A stretch of 14,841 nucleotides of DNA, taken from NCBI GenBank assembly GCA_026770585.1, contig MU646930.1:263191-278031 (forward strand), in the 5' to 3' direction. Under the pieces are notes generated by a model that saw only the letters and a program-made list of their open reading frames with translations, searched no databases and was not told the origin of the DNA. This DNA comes from Baffinella frigidus (lineage: Eukaryota > Cryptophyceae > Cryptomonadales > Baffinellaceae). Of this stretch, positions 9,001-12,770 are shown in pieces. Position 1 is the stretch's first letter. Each line of letters begins with the position of its first letter. A program made the translations under genes and the position numbers.

Positions 9001-10824
9001 CCCTTAAGTGACGCGCTGGTCAAATTTGACCCGCAAGAGGTCCTAGGCACGTCCTAGGGCCGTACCGTAGGGCTCATGAGCCTACTCGCCACTTAAGGGA
9101 TAGCCAGTCAGAACACACGCTACGAACGAGGATGATTTTCGCCCGATGTCGATCCAAGATGTCACGAGGTCGCTGACGTGGCGGCCACGCGGTCGGGATC
9201 TCCAGAGTCCTGCGACGCTTCACTAAAATCGGCAGAGCCGCATAGCGGGCTACGAAGGGATTTCGTGCATAACCCACAGATGAATCATCCATGGGACCCT
9301 ACGGTAGGCAATACCGTAGGGAAATAGGCTGGTCCTACGGACCTACGGATATACTTACCGATTCTTCGATCCGTCAAAAAATCCCCCTGTCAGAATCCGA
9401 CAAAAAAATCCCCCCGTAGCCCGCTGTGTGGTGTGTACCAGGAACATAACTGAACCGGGAAGGATCAGTCCCAAGAAAGCCACGGATTCGTCAACAGTCG
9501 TGGGAGTCGCGCGAAAAGCACTGACTCAGTCAACGTTGACAGAAATTTGACTAGGGGTCGGTGCGCACCTTGACGCCAGTGAGGTCGTCCCAGATGGGCA
9601 GGCCGTCAGCCGCAGAGAACATCCGCAGGAACTTCCCGCCCCCGGATGCCGTCACCTACCCGAAATAACCCAGGGGGGGGTAAGGTCAGGAATAATCCAA
9701 CTTTCCGCCTCCGGAAACCGTCACTTACACACCATCATCGCGGGGGTGCGGTCAGGCGAATCCGTGACAGGGGGGGGGGGGGCACATGCGGATGTTGGGG
9801 GGGTGGACGTGCTGGACCCTGCGTGGGTGTTCCGCTGAGTGCTCGGGCAGAGAGAGAGAGAGAAGGTGTGTGTGGGGAAAGGGCAGTGAACGGACGTAAG
9901 TGGGCGTGCGGGATGCGAATGGTAGAATGAGAAAGGATGTGAATGTGAATGGGTTGCAGTTGCTCGAGGCGAAACTCACCAGGACGCGCCCCGAGTGGTG
10001 CATGTCATCGATGGGCCCATCAGACGCGAGGTTCTGCCGCCACGTCACGCCGCCGCTCCGGGCGTCCAGCATGCCCACGAAGCTCGAGTGCTGCGGTCAC
10101 CGTGGGGCTCGCGTCAGTCACCACTGTGCGACGTCCTCGACTAGCGGGGAAAGTGGTCGGGCAAGATTCCTACCTGTGCAGGAAGATCCCTAGGATTGTG
10201 GCAGCAGGTCCTGGTAAGGTCACCATCCGCGAACGAGGGAAGGAAAGATTGGGGTGGAGTCAGCTGGGGCGCACCGAGGTGACGAAGATGCGGCGTTTGT
10301 TGCTCTCCGGATGGAAGACTGCCTGCTTGATTCGCCCCAGGTTCTCCAGGTGGAAGTCGTTGACCCCCACCTGCACACCCGGTTTGGTATGAGGTATATG
10401 GCCAGTTCCAGAGGCGGGCTGGGCTATTCGGCGCGAGAACAAGAGATCCTTTTCACGCAGTTGGTGCACGACACTGCTTTCGAGCAGAAGCCTCCGCAGG
10501 ATCCGAGCAAGAGCTGGCATGCTCTGGCACAGTTCCGTGTGCCCTGCGCTCCGAACTCTGCAGCCTGCACACTGAAAGATGATCCGTGGACTCTCCACCC
10601 AGATCCCGGTCTCTTGGGTCCTGACTCCGTGTGCACAATTCATGCCACACCCGCATTGCCGCCACGCTGCATGCCGGACTGGAATTGAAGAAAACCTCGG
10701 GCAGGGGAGATGCAGGGGGGGGGGGGTTGAAACAAACCATGTCTTCGTACAGCGAAGAGATGCATACGAGGAGGGACAGGAGCACCGCGACCCGGCACGC
10801 TATCCCGCCGCCCATCACGCCCAT
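1..10824 (-). CDS. EMC1: EMC1, ER membrane protein complex subunit 1 (17 exons, 3' end outside window)
   Basis: Family knowledge: EMC1 is the largest EMC subunit, an ER-membrane protein with a big lumenal beta-propeller region; the EMC inserts tail-anchored and multipass proteins. Seen here: 17 minus-strand exons joining to about 512 codons (1-29, 30-61, 62-98, 99-127, 128-166, 167-195, 196-211, 212-260, 261-291, 292-327, 328-356, 357-372, 373-406, 407-425, 426-460, 461-489, 490-512). A hydrophobic signal peptide is followed by LYED, as in EMC1 (VYED). Propeller motifs DARSGGVTWRQ and SGKSLWKW follow. Residues 357-425 align almost without gaps to remembered animal EMC1 (DGSVGLR/DDSVGYR, ARSEALAYV/SREESLAEV, VDLPV/VDLPL), and RFGFAKIS through SAGILLGV aligns likewise. 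Fourteen of 16 introns are phase 0. The exon 8/9 join has an unresolved phase, and some 60 residues expected between exons 10 and 11 were not found. The C-terminal half is outside. Identity strong, exact boundaries predicted by eye. Confidence 0.87.
71..566 (-). repeat. EMC1 intron 16 with two copies of the exon 16 3' junction
   Basis: Segments 371-450 and 249-307 repeat the 3' half of exon 16 plus its donor flank (sense GACCGCTTTG.CTTTGCCAAGAT; plus-strand GGTTGGAGGG..GTTGAG flank). Both lie downstream of the real exon in the sense direction. A short AAATCAGAAAT direct repeat occurs at about 93-121. Confidence 0.7.
567..653 (-). CDS. EMC1: EMC1 exon 16
   Basis: 29 codons, CTCGCAG|GGG acceptor and TCG|GTTCTC donor, phase 0. 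It ends HDMEGDRFGFAKIS, aligning without gaps to the EMC1 stretch LARDEFNLQKMM when joined to exon 17. Two partial copies of its 3' half lie downstream (371-450 and 249-307). Confidence 0.83.
778..834. repeat. Inverted repeat with 17-bp perfect arms
   Basis: GTCACGTTACTGCTCGA at 778-794 and its exact reverse complement at 818-834. A near-copy of the left arm in direct orientation (GGTCACGGTACTGCTCGAT) fills the loop. It lies in EMC1 intron 15. Confidence 0.7.
1056..1575 (-). repeat. Three copies of the exon 15 3' junction in intron 15
   Basis: Copies at about 1056-1125, 1311-1381 and 1509-1570 repeat the exon end (plus-strand TACCGTGGAGGTGCCGGCGG and following) together with its GTA donor. 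Flanking ATGCTCGCTC and AATCTCC blocks recur too. The rest of intron 15 (654-1672) contains the inverted repeat at 778-834 and no recognised gene. Confidence 0.75.
1673..1777 (-). CDS. EMC1: EMC1 exon 15
   Basis: 35 codons, TTCCAG|GGC acceptor and ACG|GTACGG donor, phase 0. GGNPIVKLVSRMTADVSD then LVAFAANPMAAAAGTST, a helical-looking segment where EMC1 has GMFLKRLSSQLILLQ. This is the only complete copy among seven related segments: three 5'-end copies upstream and three 3'-end copies downstream. Confidence 0.78.
1940..1987 (-). CDS. Possible alternative EMC1 exon (15a)
   Basis: 48 nt between GTACCAG|GGC and TGC|GTAAGT, a consensus donor. It is in phase 0 and encodes GGNPIVKLVGRIDGLC, a variant of the start of exon 15. 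It could be included as a cassette without breaking the frame, but the EMC1 alignment does not require it. The neighbouring copy has TTAAGT where this has GTAAGT and so lacks a donor. Confidence 0.35.
2045..2096. repeat. TGTAGGG telomere-variant array
   Basis: About seven near-perfect TGTAGGG heptamers on the plus strand within EMC1 intron 14; CCCTACA in the sense of the gene. Confidence 0.85.
2284..2340 (-). CDS. EMC1: EMC1 exon 14
   Basis: 19 codons, CGCGCAG|GTG acceptor and AAG|GTGCCA donor, phase 0. Encodes VDLPVPAPAHDELMDDSHK, matching VDLPLTGAQAELEG in EMC1, the linker after the first half of the lumenal domain. Confidence 0.82.
2550..2651 (-). CDS. EMC1: EMC1 exon 13
   Basis: 34 codons, ACACCAG|GTT acceptor and ATG|GTCCGT donor, phase 0. 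VLVSTEGCELVFFQQDKVAW followed by ARSEALAYVTHARM aligns almost gap-free with the EMC1 stretch ALVQTEDHLLLFLQQ...SREESLAEVVCLEM. The downstream donor was preferred to TAC|GTCACC because only it keeps the ungapped match into VDLP of exon 14. Confidence 0.88.
2652..3368 (-). repeat. EMC1 intron 12: donor-flank repeats and an 18-bp tandem repeat
   Basis: A unit containing sense GAGGATTTGGATGGGG recurs near 3340, 3290, 3235 and 2950, next to the exon 12 donor; the last two sit in a larger duplication that also carries plus-strand GTGCAGTTTCCAAC. At 3018-3072 GTGCCAGAGGAGAATTCT is repeated three times. No gene seen. Confidence 0.65.
3369..3416 (-). CDS. EMC1: EMC1 exon 12 (48-nt microexon)
   Basis: 16 codons, AACCAG|GCG acceptor formed at the edge of a telomere-like array and CGG|GTGCGG donor, phase 0. 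AWASVYARKDGSVGLR matches EMC1 IQVFLKKDDSVGYR closely, and the join to exon 13 (R|VLVSTEG) continues the alignment (YRALVQTED). Confidence 0.83.
3417..3650 (-). repeat. EMC1 intron 11, made almost wholly of telomere-like repeat
   Basis: 234 nt of TTTAGGG and variants on the plus strand, with about nine perfect copies at 3546-3601; CCCTAAA in the sense of the gene. Bounded by CGCCTG at 3414-3419 and 3648-3653. Predicted splicing is CAG|GC...CAG|GC. Confidence 0.8.
3651..3737 (-). CDS. EMC1: EMC1 exon 11 (apparent GC donor)
   Basis: 29 codons, GGCAG|GTG acceptor, phase 0: VTVGGGDVSGPASFSVGG then VDEASLGAVEQ. It occupies the place of INLYLVETG...ITFSLEQ in EMC1. There is no GT at the end; CAG|GCG joins in frame to exon 12. 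Two degraded copies of the 5' part lie upstream (3961-4033 and 4137-4187). Confidence 0.72.
3961..4187 (-). repeat. Two degraded copies of EMC1 exon 11 in intron 10
   Basis: 3961-4033 repeats most of exon 11 with its acceptor, but runs into an in-frame TAG and has no donor. 4137-4187 repeats the 5' half. Between them (4056-4121) lies an ATACGTATAT-type AT repeat. Confidence 0.78.
4188..4504. other. Central part of EMC1 intron 10, no gene seen
   Basis: Unique sequence with an A-rich stretch (4307-4328) and a short repeat of CTAGTGACAC. The missing EMC1 segment expected between exons 10 and 11 might be here or at 4627-4790, but no reading frame matched convincingly. Confidence 0.4.
4505..4626. 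mobile_element. MITE-like inverted-repeat element (122 bp)
   Basis: Terminal inverted repeats of 28 bp match at 26 positions (4505-4532 and 4599-4626); the core GTACCTCGCTCATAAGAAAC is perfect. Outer ends read TACAG...CTGTA, consistent with TA target duplication. The interior is also partly palindromic with C and G runs, so the whole can fold into one hairpin. It lies in EMC1 intron 10. Confidence 0.72.
4791..4883. repeat. Copy of exon 10 3' junction plus CCCTCT microsatellite
   Basis: 4791-4822 repeats the plus-strand GGTCCC.ACCTTGAGGGCAG found at 4906-4925, the exon 10 donor junction. It is followed by imperfect CCCTCT/CTCCCT repeats to 4883. Confidence 0.75.
4915..5022 (-). CDS. EMC1: EMC1 exon 10 (Gly/Ala-rich, tentative)
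   Basis: 36 codons between AATCAG|GTG and AAG|GTCGGG, phase 0 and in frame with exon 9. The product is Gly/Ala-rich (VTARAGAGGAVAAGVGKGG, then STSVGAALGKGATALK) and cannot be aligned convincingly to EMC1. Support is the open frame, both splice sites, high GC like other exons, and partial copies of both junctions in the flanking introns, as seen for surer exons. Confidence 0.55.
5121..5176 (-). repeat. Degraded copy of the exon 10 acceptor region
   Basis: Repeats 5001-5053, with shared plus-strand CTGATTGTGT and GACTCAGTGGG; the GTGACC at the exon start has decayed. GGGACTCAGTTGG is further repeated at 5070-5097. It lies upstream of exon 10 in intron 9. Confidence 0.65.
5348..5716. repeat. 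Telomere-like blocks and two exon 9 donor copies in intron 9
   Basis: Plus-strand CCCTAAA-type repeats occupy 5355-5426, 5466-5555 and part of 5611-5645; a G-rich block is at 5671-5715. Two copies of the exon 9 3' junction (sense GG.GGCGAGGCGCAGG) are at 5429-5470 and 5556-5600. One has GC in place of the GT donor. Confidence 0.78.
5722..5815 (-). CDS. EMC1: EMC1 exon 9 (5' boundary uncertain)
   Basis: Encodes about 31 codons: SSGADDVVVVETSAGHIG, then ISVPVGNSGGEAQ, ending GCGCAG|GTGAAA. The VVVVETSAG strand fits the QTLALETE strand of EMC1. With GTGACAG|G as acceptor the exon needs two bases from exon 8, which the GTGAGG donor does not supply; GGGCGCAG|AC with the exon 8 GC donor would keep frame. 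Both junctions have extra partial copies nearby. Confidence 0.6.
5791..6170 (-). repeat. Tandem repeat (about 132 bp, three units) across the exon 9 acceptor
   Basis: Units start near 5791, 5925 and 6055, each with plus-strand CACGTC.TCTGCGCCCGA, the acceptor CTGTC, GAGGAGGCGCGTCAG, and the first two also ACTCGGCTTACAC. Only the leftmost unit continues into the exon 9 reading frame. Confidence 0.8.
6171..6907. other. Middle of EMC1 intron 8, no gene seen
   Basis: Mostly unique sequence. There are two loosely similar segments sharing GTG.CGTGCGAGAGG (6221-6236 and 6390-6402) and a CTTGCAGGTGGT.G.CAGGGCT pair (6313-6335 and 6420-6443). No exon consistent with EMC1 was found. Confidence 0.5.
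6908..7000. repeat. Telomere-like block next to exon 8 donor
   Basis: Plus-strand CCCTAAA/CCTAAAT variants, so G-rich in the sense of the gene; the donor GTGAGGGTTTGG merges into the array. Confidence 0.8.
7001..7146 (-). CDS. EMC1: EMC1 exon 8
   Basis: 146 nt, CCCCAG|GCGCC acceptor and AAG|GTGAGG donor. Encodes AHVVELSASAG, a Gly-rich loop, then CAASVLLGLERLACLD, which follows the EMC1 order IVKFNVEDG...GACGVVDEAVLVCPD. Telomere-like repeat abuts both ends. A GC donor five bases earlier (G|GCAAGG) is an alternative that would change the phase by one base. Confidence 0.75.
7147..7346 (-). repeat. EMC1 intron 7, made almost wholly of telomere-like repeat
   Basis: 200 nt of TTTAGGG variants on the plus strand. 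It is flanked by an 11-bp direct repeat GGCGCCTGGGG (7142-7152 and 7342-7352), with 14 of 15 bases matching when extended to 7156/7356. Predicted splicing CAG|GC...CAG|GC. Confidence 0.8.
7347..7395 (-). CDS. EMC1: EMC1 exon 7 (small, apparent GC donor)
   Basis: 49 nt, AAGCAG|GTG acceptor; encodes VAENGKGALFIVATAP plus the first base of the next codon. It matches the SYGSGVVWALGVVPF strand of EMC1. No GT is available at the end; the best join to exon 8 uses CCCCAG|GCGCC, phase 1, giving TAPGAAHVVEL. The exact splice point is ambiguous because the same 11-bp motif sits at both intron ends. Confidence 0.7.
7396..8005. repeat. EMC1 intron 6: GA-rich microsatellite and telomere-like block
   Basis: 7533-7655 is a GAGAGACA/GAGA purine repeat. 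7892-8000 is a TTTAGGG-type array reaching the exon 6 donor. 7656-7890 is GC-rich unique sequence with a CCCAGT triplication at 7712-7728; no exon recognised. Confidence 0.8.
8006..8092 (-). CDS. EMC1: EMC1 exon 6: PQQ-like blade SGKSLWKW
   Basis: 29 codons, GAACAG|GAC acceptor and CAC|GTATAT donor, phase 0. DNMVQMRSGDSGKSLWKW aligns without gaps to the EMC1 strand TTLALHHLSSGHLKWVEHL. Joining it to exon 5 (VALIA) restores the continuous blade, which argues against an extra exon in intron 5. Telomere-like repeat lies close to both exon ends. Confidence 0.85.
8093..8596. other. EMC1 intron 5: telomere-like block and unique sequence
   Basis: 8103-8209 is a TTTAGGG/GGGATGA array next to the exon 6 acceptor. 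8210-8596 is unique. A SLFLFANA reading at about 8240-8275 is open but breaks the phase and is not needed. Confidence 0.7.
8597..8713 (-). CDS. EMC1: EMC1 exon 5: propeller segment with a DxDGDxxxD loop
   Basis: 39 codons, CGGCAG|GTG acceptor and GCG|GTGCGC donor, phase 0. It ends ADVDGDQMEDVALIA, which corresponds in place to the ESVRYIAVLK strand of animal EMC1. The Asp pattern at residues 153, 155, 157 and 161 looks like the calcium loop of FG-GAP/VCBS-type propellers. A partial copy of the 5' half lies in the upstream intron (8901-8993). Confidence 0.85.
8901..9152 (-). repeat. Partial duplicate of EMC1 exon 5 and its upstream flank, split by an inserted element
   Basis: 8914-8993 repeats the exon 5 segment 8641-8718 with few changes, including the acceptor. 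The match resumes at about 9101 (compare 8727-8765, with shared blocks such as ACACAC.CTACGAACGAG). Between the two halves sits the 105-bp element at 8998-9102. The copy reads VDAAVATPPATRNAARDDIK and then meets AAA|GTGCGC, a possible cryptic donor. Confidence 0.75.
8998..9102. mobile_element. MITE-like element, copy 1 (105 bp)
   Basis: Perfect 13-bp terminal inverted repeats: TATCCCTTAAGTG at 8998-9010 and CACTTAAGGGATA at 9090-9102. The termini suggest a TA target duplication, as in Tc1/mariner-type MITEs. No coding capacity. It interrupts the exon 5 duplicate, so the related site near 8727 serves as an approximate empty site. A second copy is at 12302-12405. Confidence 0.75.
9153..9568. 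other. Donor-side part of EMC1 intron 4
   Basis: Mostly unique, apart from the hairpin at 9297-9321 and a short direct repeat AAAAAATCCCCC at about 9376-9414. No gene seen. Confidence 0.5.
9297..9321. repeat. Perfect hairpin
   Basis: CCCTACGGTA and TACCGTAGGG separated by GGCAA, in EMC1 intron 4. Similar CCTACGGA blocks follow to about 9350. It resembles the interior of the 105-bp elements (CCGTAGGGC), so it may be a remnant of one. Confidence 0.5.
9569..9655 (-). CDS. EMC1: EMC1 exon 4
   Basis: 29 codons, GTAG|GTG acceptor and AAG|GTGCGC donor, phase 0. VTASGGGKFLRMFSAADGLP continues the propeller (compare ITVSNGGRIMRSW in animal EMC1), ending in an IWDDL segment. A partial copy of its 5' end lies upstream at 9698-9730. 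Confidence 0.85.
9698..9730 (-). repeat. Partial copy of EMC1 exon 4 acceptor and 5' end
   Basis: The plus-strand reading (aactttccgcctccgg then aaccgtcactta) matches the exon 4 5' end at 9630-9660 with a few changes. It lies upstream of the real exon in intron 3. The rest of intron 3 (9656-9979) holds a 13-base G run (9770-9782) and a short GA repeat near 9850. Confidence 0.65.
9980..10090 (-). CDS. EMC1: EMC1 exon 3: first PQQ-like blade
   Basis: 37 codons, CCGCAG|CAC acceptor and CTG|GTGAGT donor (good consensus), phase 0. FVGMLDARSGGVTWRQ corresponds to the EMC1 blade IAALNSRTGEILWR, and PIDDMHHSGRVL to VDAMLLHGQDV. This is one of the two most diagnostic exons. Confidence 0.9.
10275..10370 (-). 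CDS. EMC1: EMC1 exon 2
   Basis: 32 codons, TGTGCAG|GTG acceptor and TCG|GTGCGC donor, phase 0 on both sides. The product starts VGVNDFHLENLGRIK and ends KRRIFVTS, matching the EMC1 pattern VGKFDW...VGKVK...KKLVVAT at the start of propeller 1. Confidence 0.85.
10371..10737 (-). other. EMC1 intron 1
   Basis: GT-AG intron of 367 nt. It has a 12-base G run (plus strand, 10715-10726) a few bases from the donor and otherwise unique sequence; no telomere-like repeat and no exon-junction copies seen. Intron 2 (10091-10274) is likewise unremarkable. Confidence 0.7.
10738..10824 (-). CDS. EMC1: EMC1 exon 1: start codon and signal peptide
   Basis: 29 codons. ATG at 10822-10824; a second in-frame ATG lies three codons on. 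Residues about 8-24 are hydrophobic (ACRVAVLLSLLVCISS), a typical ER signal peptide, followed by LYEDM. The donor is ATG|GTTTGT, phase 0, next to a run of 12 C (sense strand) in the intron. This start is chosen because it gives a complete signal peptide directly before the conserved YED motif. Confidence 0.85.
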
Positions 10825-10967
10825 GCTCCTCGGGGAAAACCGTGAACTCTAAAAGTGGTGGTGGCCACTTTGGCGAGGTGCAAGTTTTTTTTGCCACTTC
10901 ATGGTCAAAATGAGGAAAAAAACCGGAAATTAGAGCCCATTTTTCTTGCGTCCCATACAACTTGAAA
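10825..10967. promoter_or_regulatory. Shared 5' region between divergent genes
   Basis: 143 bp separates the EMC1 start codon from that of the plus-strand gene, so it must hold both 5' leaders and probably a bidirectional promoter. Visible: an inverted pair AAAGTGG (10852-10858) / CCACTTT (10865-10871), a third CCACTT (10894-10899) and a run of eight T (10885-10892). No clear TATA box. Confidence 0.4.
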
Positions 10968-11514
10968 ATGGGAGGCCTCATGCGCATTCTTATAGTGTCC
11001 TCCTGCTTCTCGATGTGCTTCTCCTTCGCGCCGATCTCCCCACCTCCGTGCGAGCTCGGAAGCGCCCGGGCGCTTCCAAGCGCCCGGGCTCGGACCCGTC
11101 CTGCTCAGCTGCTTCGTTCACCCGTGGTGGGGTGGCACGCTGCGGGAGGCGGGTTCCTCCTCGGTGAGCAGCACGCCATTAACCCCAAATACATCCTACA
11201 CCATCCACCCCACACCCTGCACCCTGGTAGGACTCTACACAGCCATTGCCTCCGTGGGGGTGCATGCATGGTGGCCGTGTTGGGGTTAATACAGGTCCCC
11301 ATATAACACGTACTTTTCGCTGGGGGGGGCAGGTATGAGCAAGATGGGAGGAAAGCGTGTTGGTGGAGAAACCTTCACGATCCGGCCCAAGGACAACTTC
11401 ATTGACAAGATCAATGCGTTCGACAGCAAGTTTGACAAGTTTCTCGCTATCATGTCCAAACTGGTCCTGAACCCTCTCCAACGTGGCGCGTGTATTCCTC
11501 CTCGGTACTCATAA
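10968..11514 (+). CDS. Small two-exon gene, possible plastid-targeted protein
   Basis: Exon 1 is 10968-11163 and exon 2 is 11333-11514; the intron has a strong donor (CTCG|GTGAGC) and a GGGGGCAG|GT acceptor after a run of G. Phases agree (1), giving about 125 residues and a TAA at 11512-11514. The start may be ATG 10968 or ATG 10980; the latter begins MRILIVSSCFSMCFSFAP, a signal-peptide-like hydrophobic run ending at an FAP motif. A stretch rich in Arg, Ser, Ala and Pro (SARALPSARARTRPAQLLRS) follows. Signal peptide plus F-initiated basic leader is the layout of proteins sent to secondary plastids. The mature part is Lys/Asp/Phe-rich (ETFTIRPKDNFIDKINAFD, KFDKFLAIMSKLVLNP) and I do not recognise it. 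A GGTACT after CCTCCTCG near the stop could be another donor, so the 3' end is uncertain. Divergent from EMC1. Confidence 0.5.
11058..11077. repeat. 20-bp perfect palindrome in exon 1 of the small gene
   Basis: GGAAGCGCCCGGGCGCTTCC, followed at once by a direct partial repeat AAGCGCCCGGG. It encodes part of the Ser/Ala/Arg-rich leader (GSARALPSARA). Confidence 0.75.
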
Positions 11515-11725
11515 AAGTTTCACCTTACAAATGGTTTTGGATGAAACGTCGCGGTAGCGCAAAATCGAAACAAAACAAACCAACGTCCAGCGGTTGTTGG
11601 CTAATCGGGGGATTGTGAAGCAGGGCAATGACTAAACCGGACACGGTTTGTAGCAGAGAACGATGTGATGTGTCAACAGGTGTGGGGATCTTATGCTGAG
11701 ACGAATGATGCTCCTGTTTTGGGGC

Positions 11726-11879
11726 ATAAGGGTTGAGGCTGAGGGTGTAGTGCTGATGGCTTCGGGTGAGAGCTCACGGTTTGGGGCTTGGGGTTGAGGG
11801 CTGAGGGTTTAGGGTTTGGAGTCTAGGGTTAGGATTTACGGTTTAAGTTTGACGGTTTAAGGGTTTGAAGGTTTAGGGT

Positions 11880-11911
<32 letters not shown>

Positions 11912-12240
11912 GTTTGAGGGTTCAGGGTGCAGGGTTTAGGGTTCCGGGTTCAAGGTTGAGGGTTTGGGGTGTAGGTTTTAGGGTGTAGAGCCGAGGGCTG
12001 AGGGCTGAGGGCCGAGGGGTTAGGGGTCGTGGGGTAGGGGTCGGGGTTTAGGGTCTACGGTTTAGGGTGTAAAGGGTTTAGGGTTCAGGGTGTGAGGTGT
12101 AGGGTGTAGGGTGTAGGGTGTGGGGCTTAGGGCTCAGGGTTTAGGGTTTAGGGTCTTGGGTTCAGGTCTTTAGGGTTTATGGTTTAGGGTTCAGGGTTCA
12201 GGTTTGGTTGGGGTTCAGGGTGTAGGGTTTAGGATTTCGG
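11726..12240. repeat. Large degenerate telomere-like array
   Basis: About 0.5 kb of TTTAGGG, TTGAGGG, TGTAGGG and CTGAGGG variants, G-rich on the plus strand, with short runs of single variants (for example TTGAGGG at 11879-11911). Downstream of the small gene; 11515-11725 before it shows nothing recognisable. Confidence 0.88.
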
Positions 12241-12301
12241 TGATCCCGCAGCAGCCCCAATGGGTCTCGCCCCATATGTATATTAAAAACTCCATCGCTG
12301 G

Positions 12302-12405
12302 TATCCCTTAAGTGTCCATAGGGTGAATATTCGCCCGTAGAAGCCCTAGGCAGGTCCTCGGGCCCTACTGTAGGGCGTATGCACCTACTGGGCACTTAAT
12401 CGATA
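12302..12405. mobile_element. MITE-like element, copy 2 (104 bp)
   Basis: Left end TATCCCTTAAGTG is identical to copy 1; the right end CACTTAATCGATA has decayed. The interior shares AGG.CCT and CCCTAC.GTAGGGC blocks with copy 1 at matching spacing. It follows directly after the 11.7-12.24 kb telomere-like array. Confidence 0.7.
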
Positions 12406-12435
12406 ACCCGACCCTAATGCTCGAACTCCCTGCCA

Positions 12436-12770
12436 GGCCCGTGGAGTTCTCAGCTGGCTGTTTTCCGTCGGACTGATCGCTGCCAGCGTTCGAACAGTGT
12501 TGCTGGTTATGTTCGTCGTCATCGGGAGAACTCCGATGTAGTTACCCACCGTGTGGGCTGGTAACTCGGTGGGGGGAACTCATGTAGCGGAACTCTCCGT
12601 CAGGTTGTCGGAGTCTTCACCTGCCTGTGTGCCGTCGGGCTGATCGCTGCAAGCATGTCAGTGGCGTCGCTGCTTATGTTCGTCGTCGTTGGGACGAAAA
12701 CTCCGATGTAGTCACCCACCGTGTGGGTAGGTATCGATGTAGTGGGGAACTCCGATGTCTGGTAGGTCAC
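12436..12770. repeat. Tandem duplication, unit about 168 bp
   Basis: Two diverged units share GTCGG.CTGATCGCTGC (12468 and 12634), TTATGTTCGTCGTC, and ACTCCGATGTAGT.ACCCACC (12530 and 12700). A short third echo is near 12968-12987. No coding signal. Confidence 0.75.

Noticed and set aside
10260-10643. 127-codon minus-strand ORF as a single gene
   Set aside because: Only its last third is exon 2 of EMC1; the rest is intron 1 read through.
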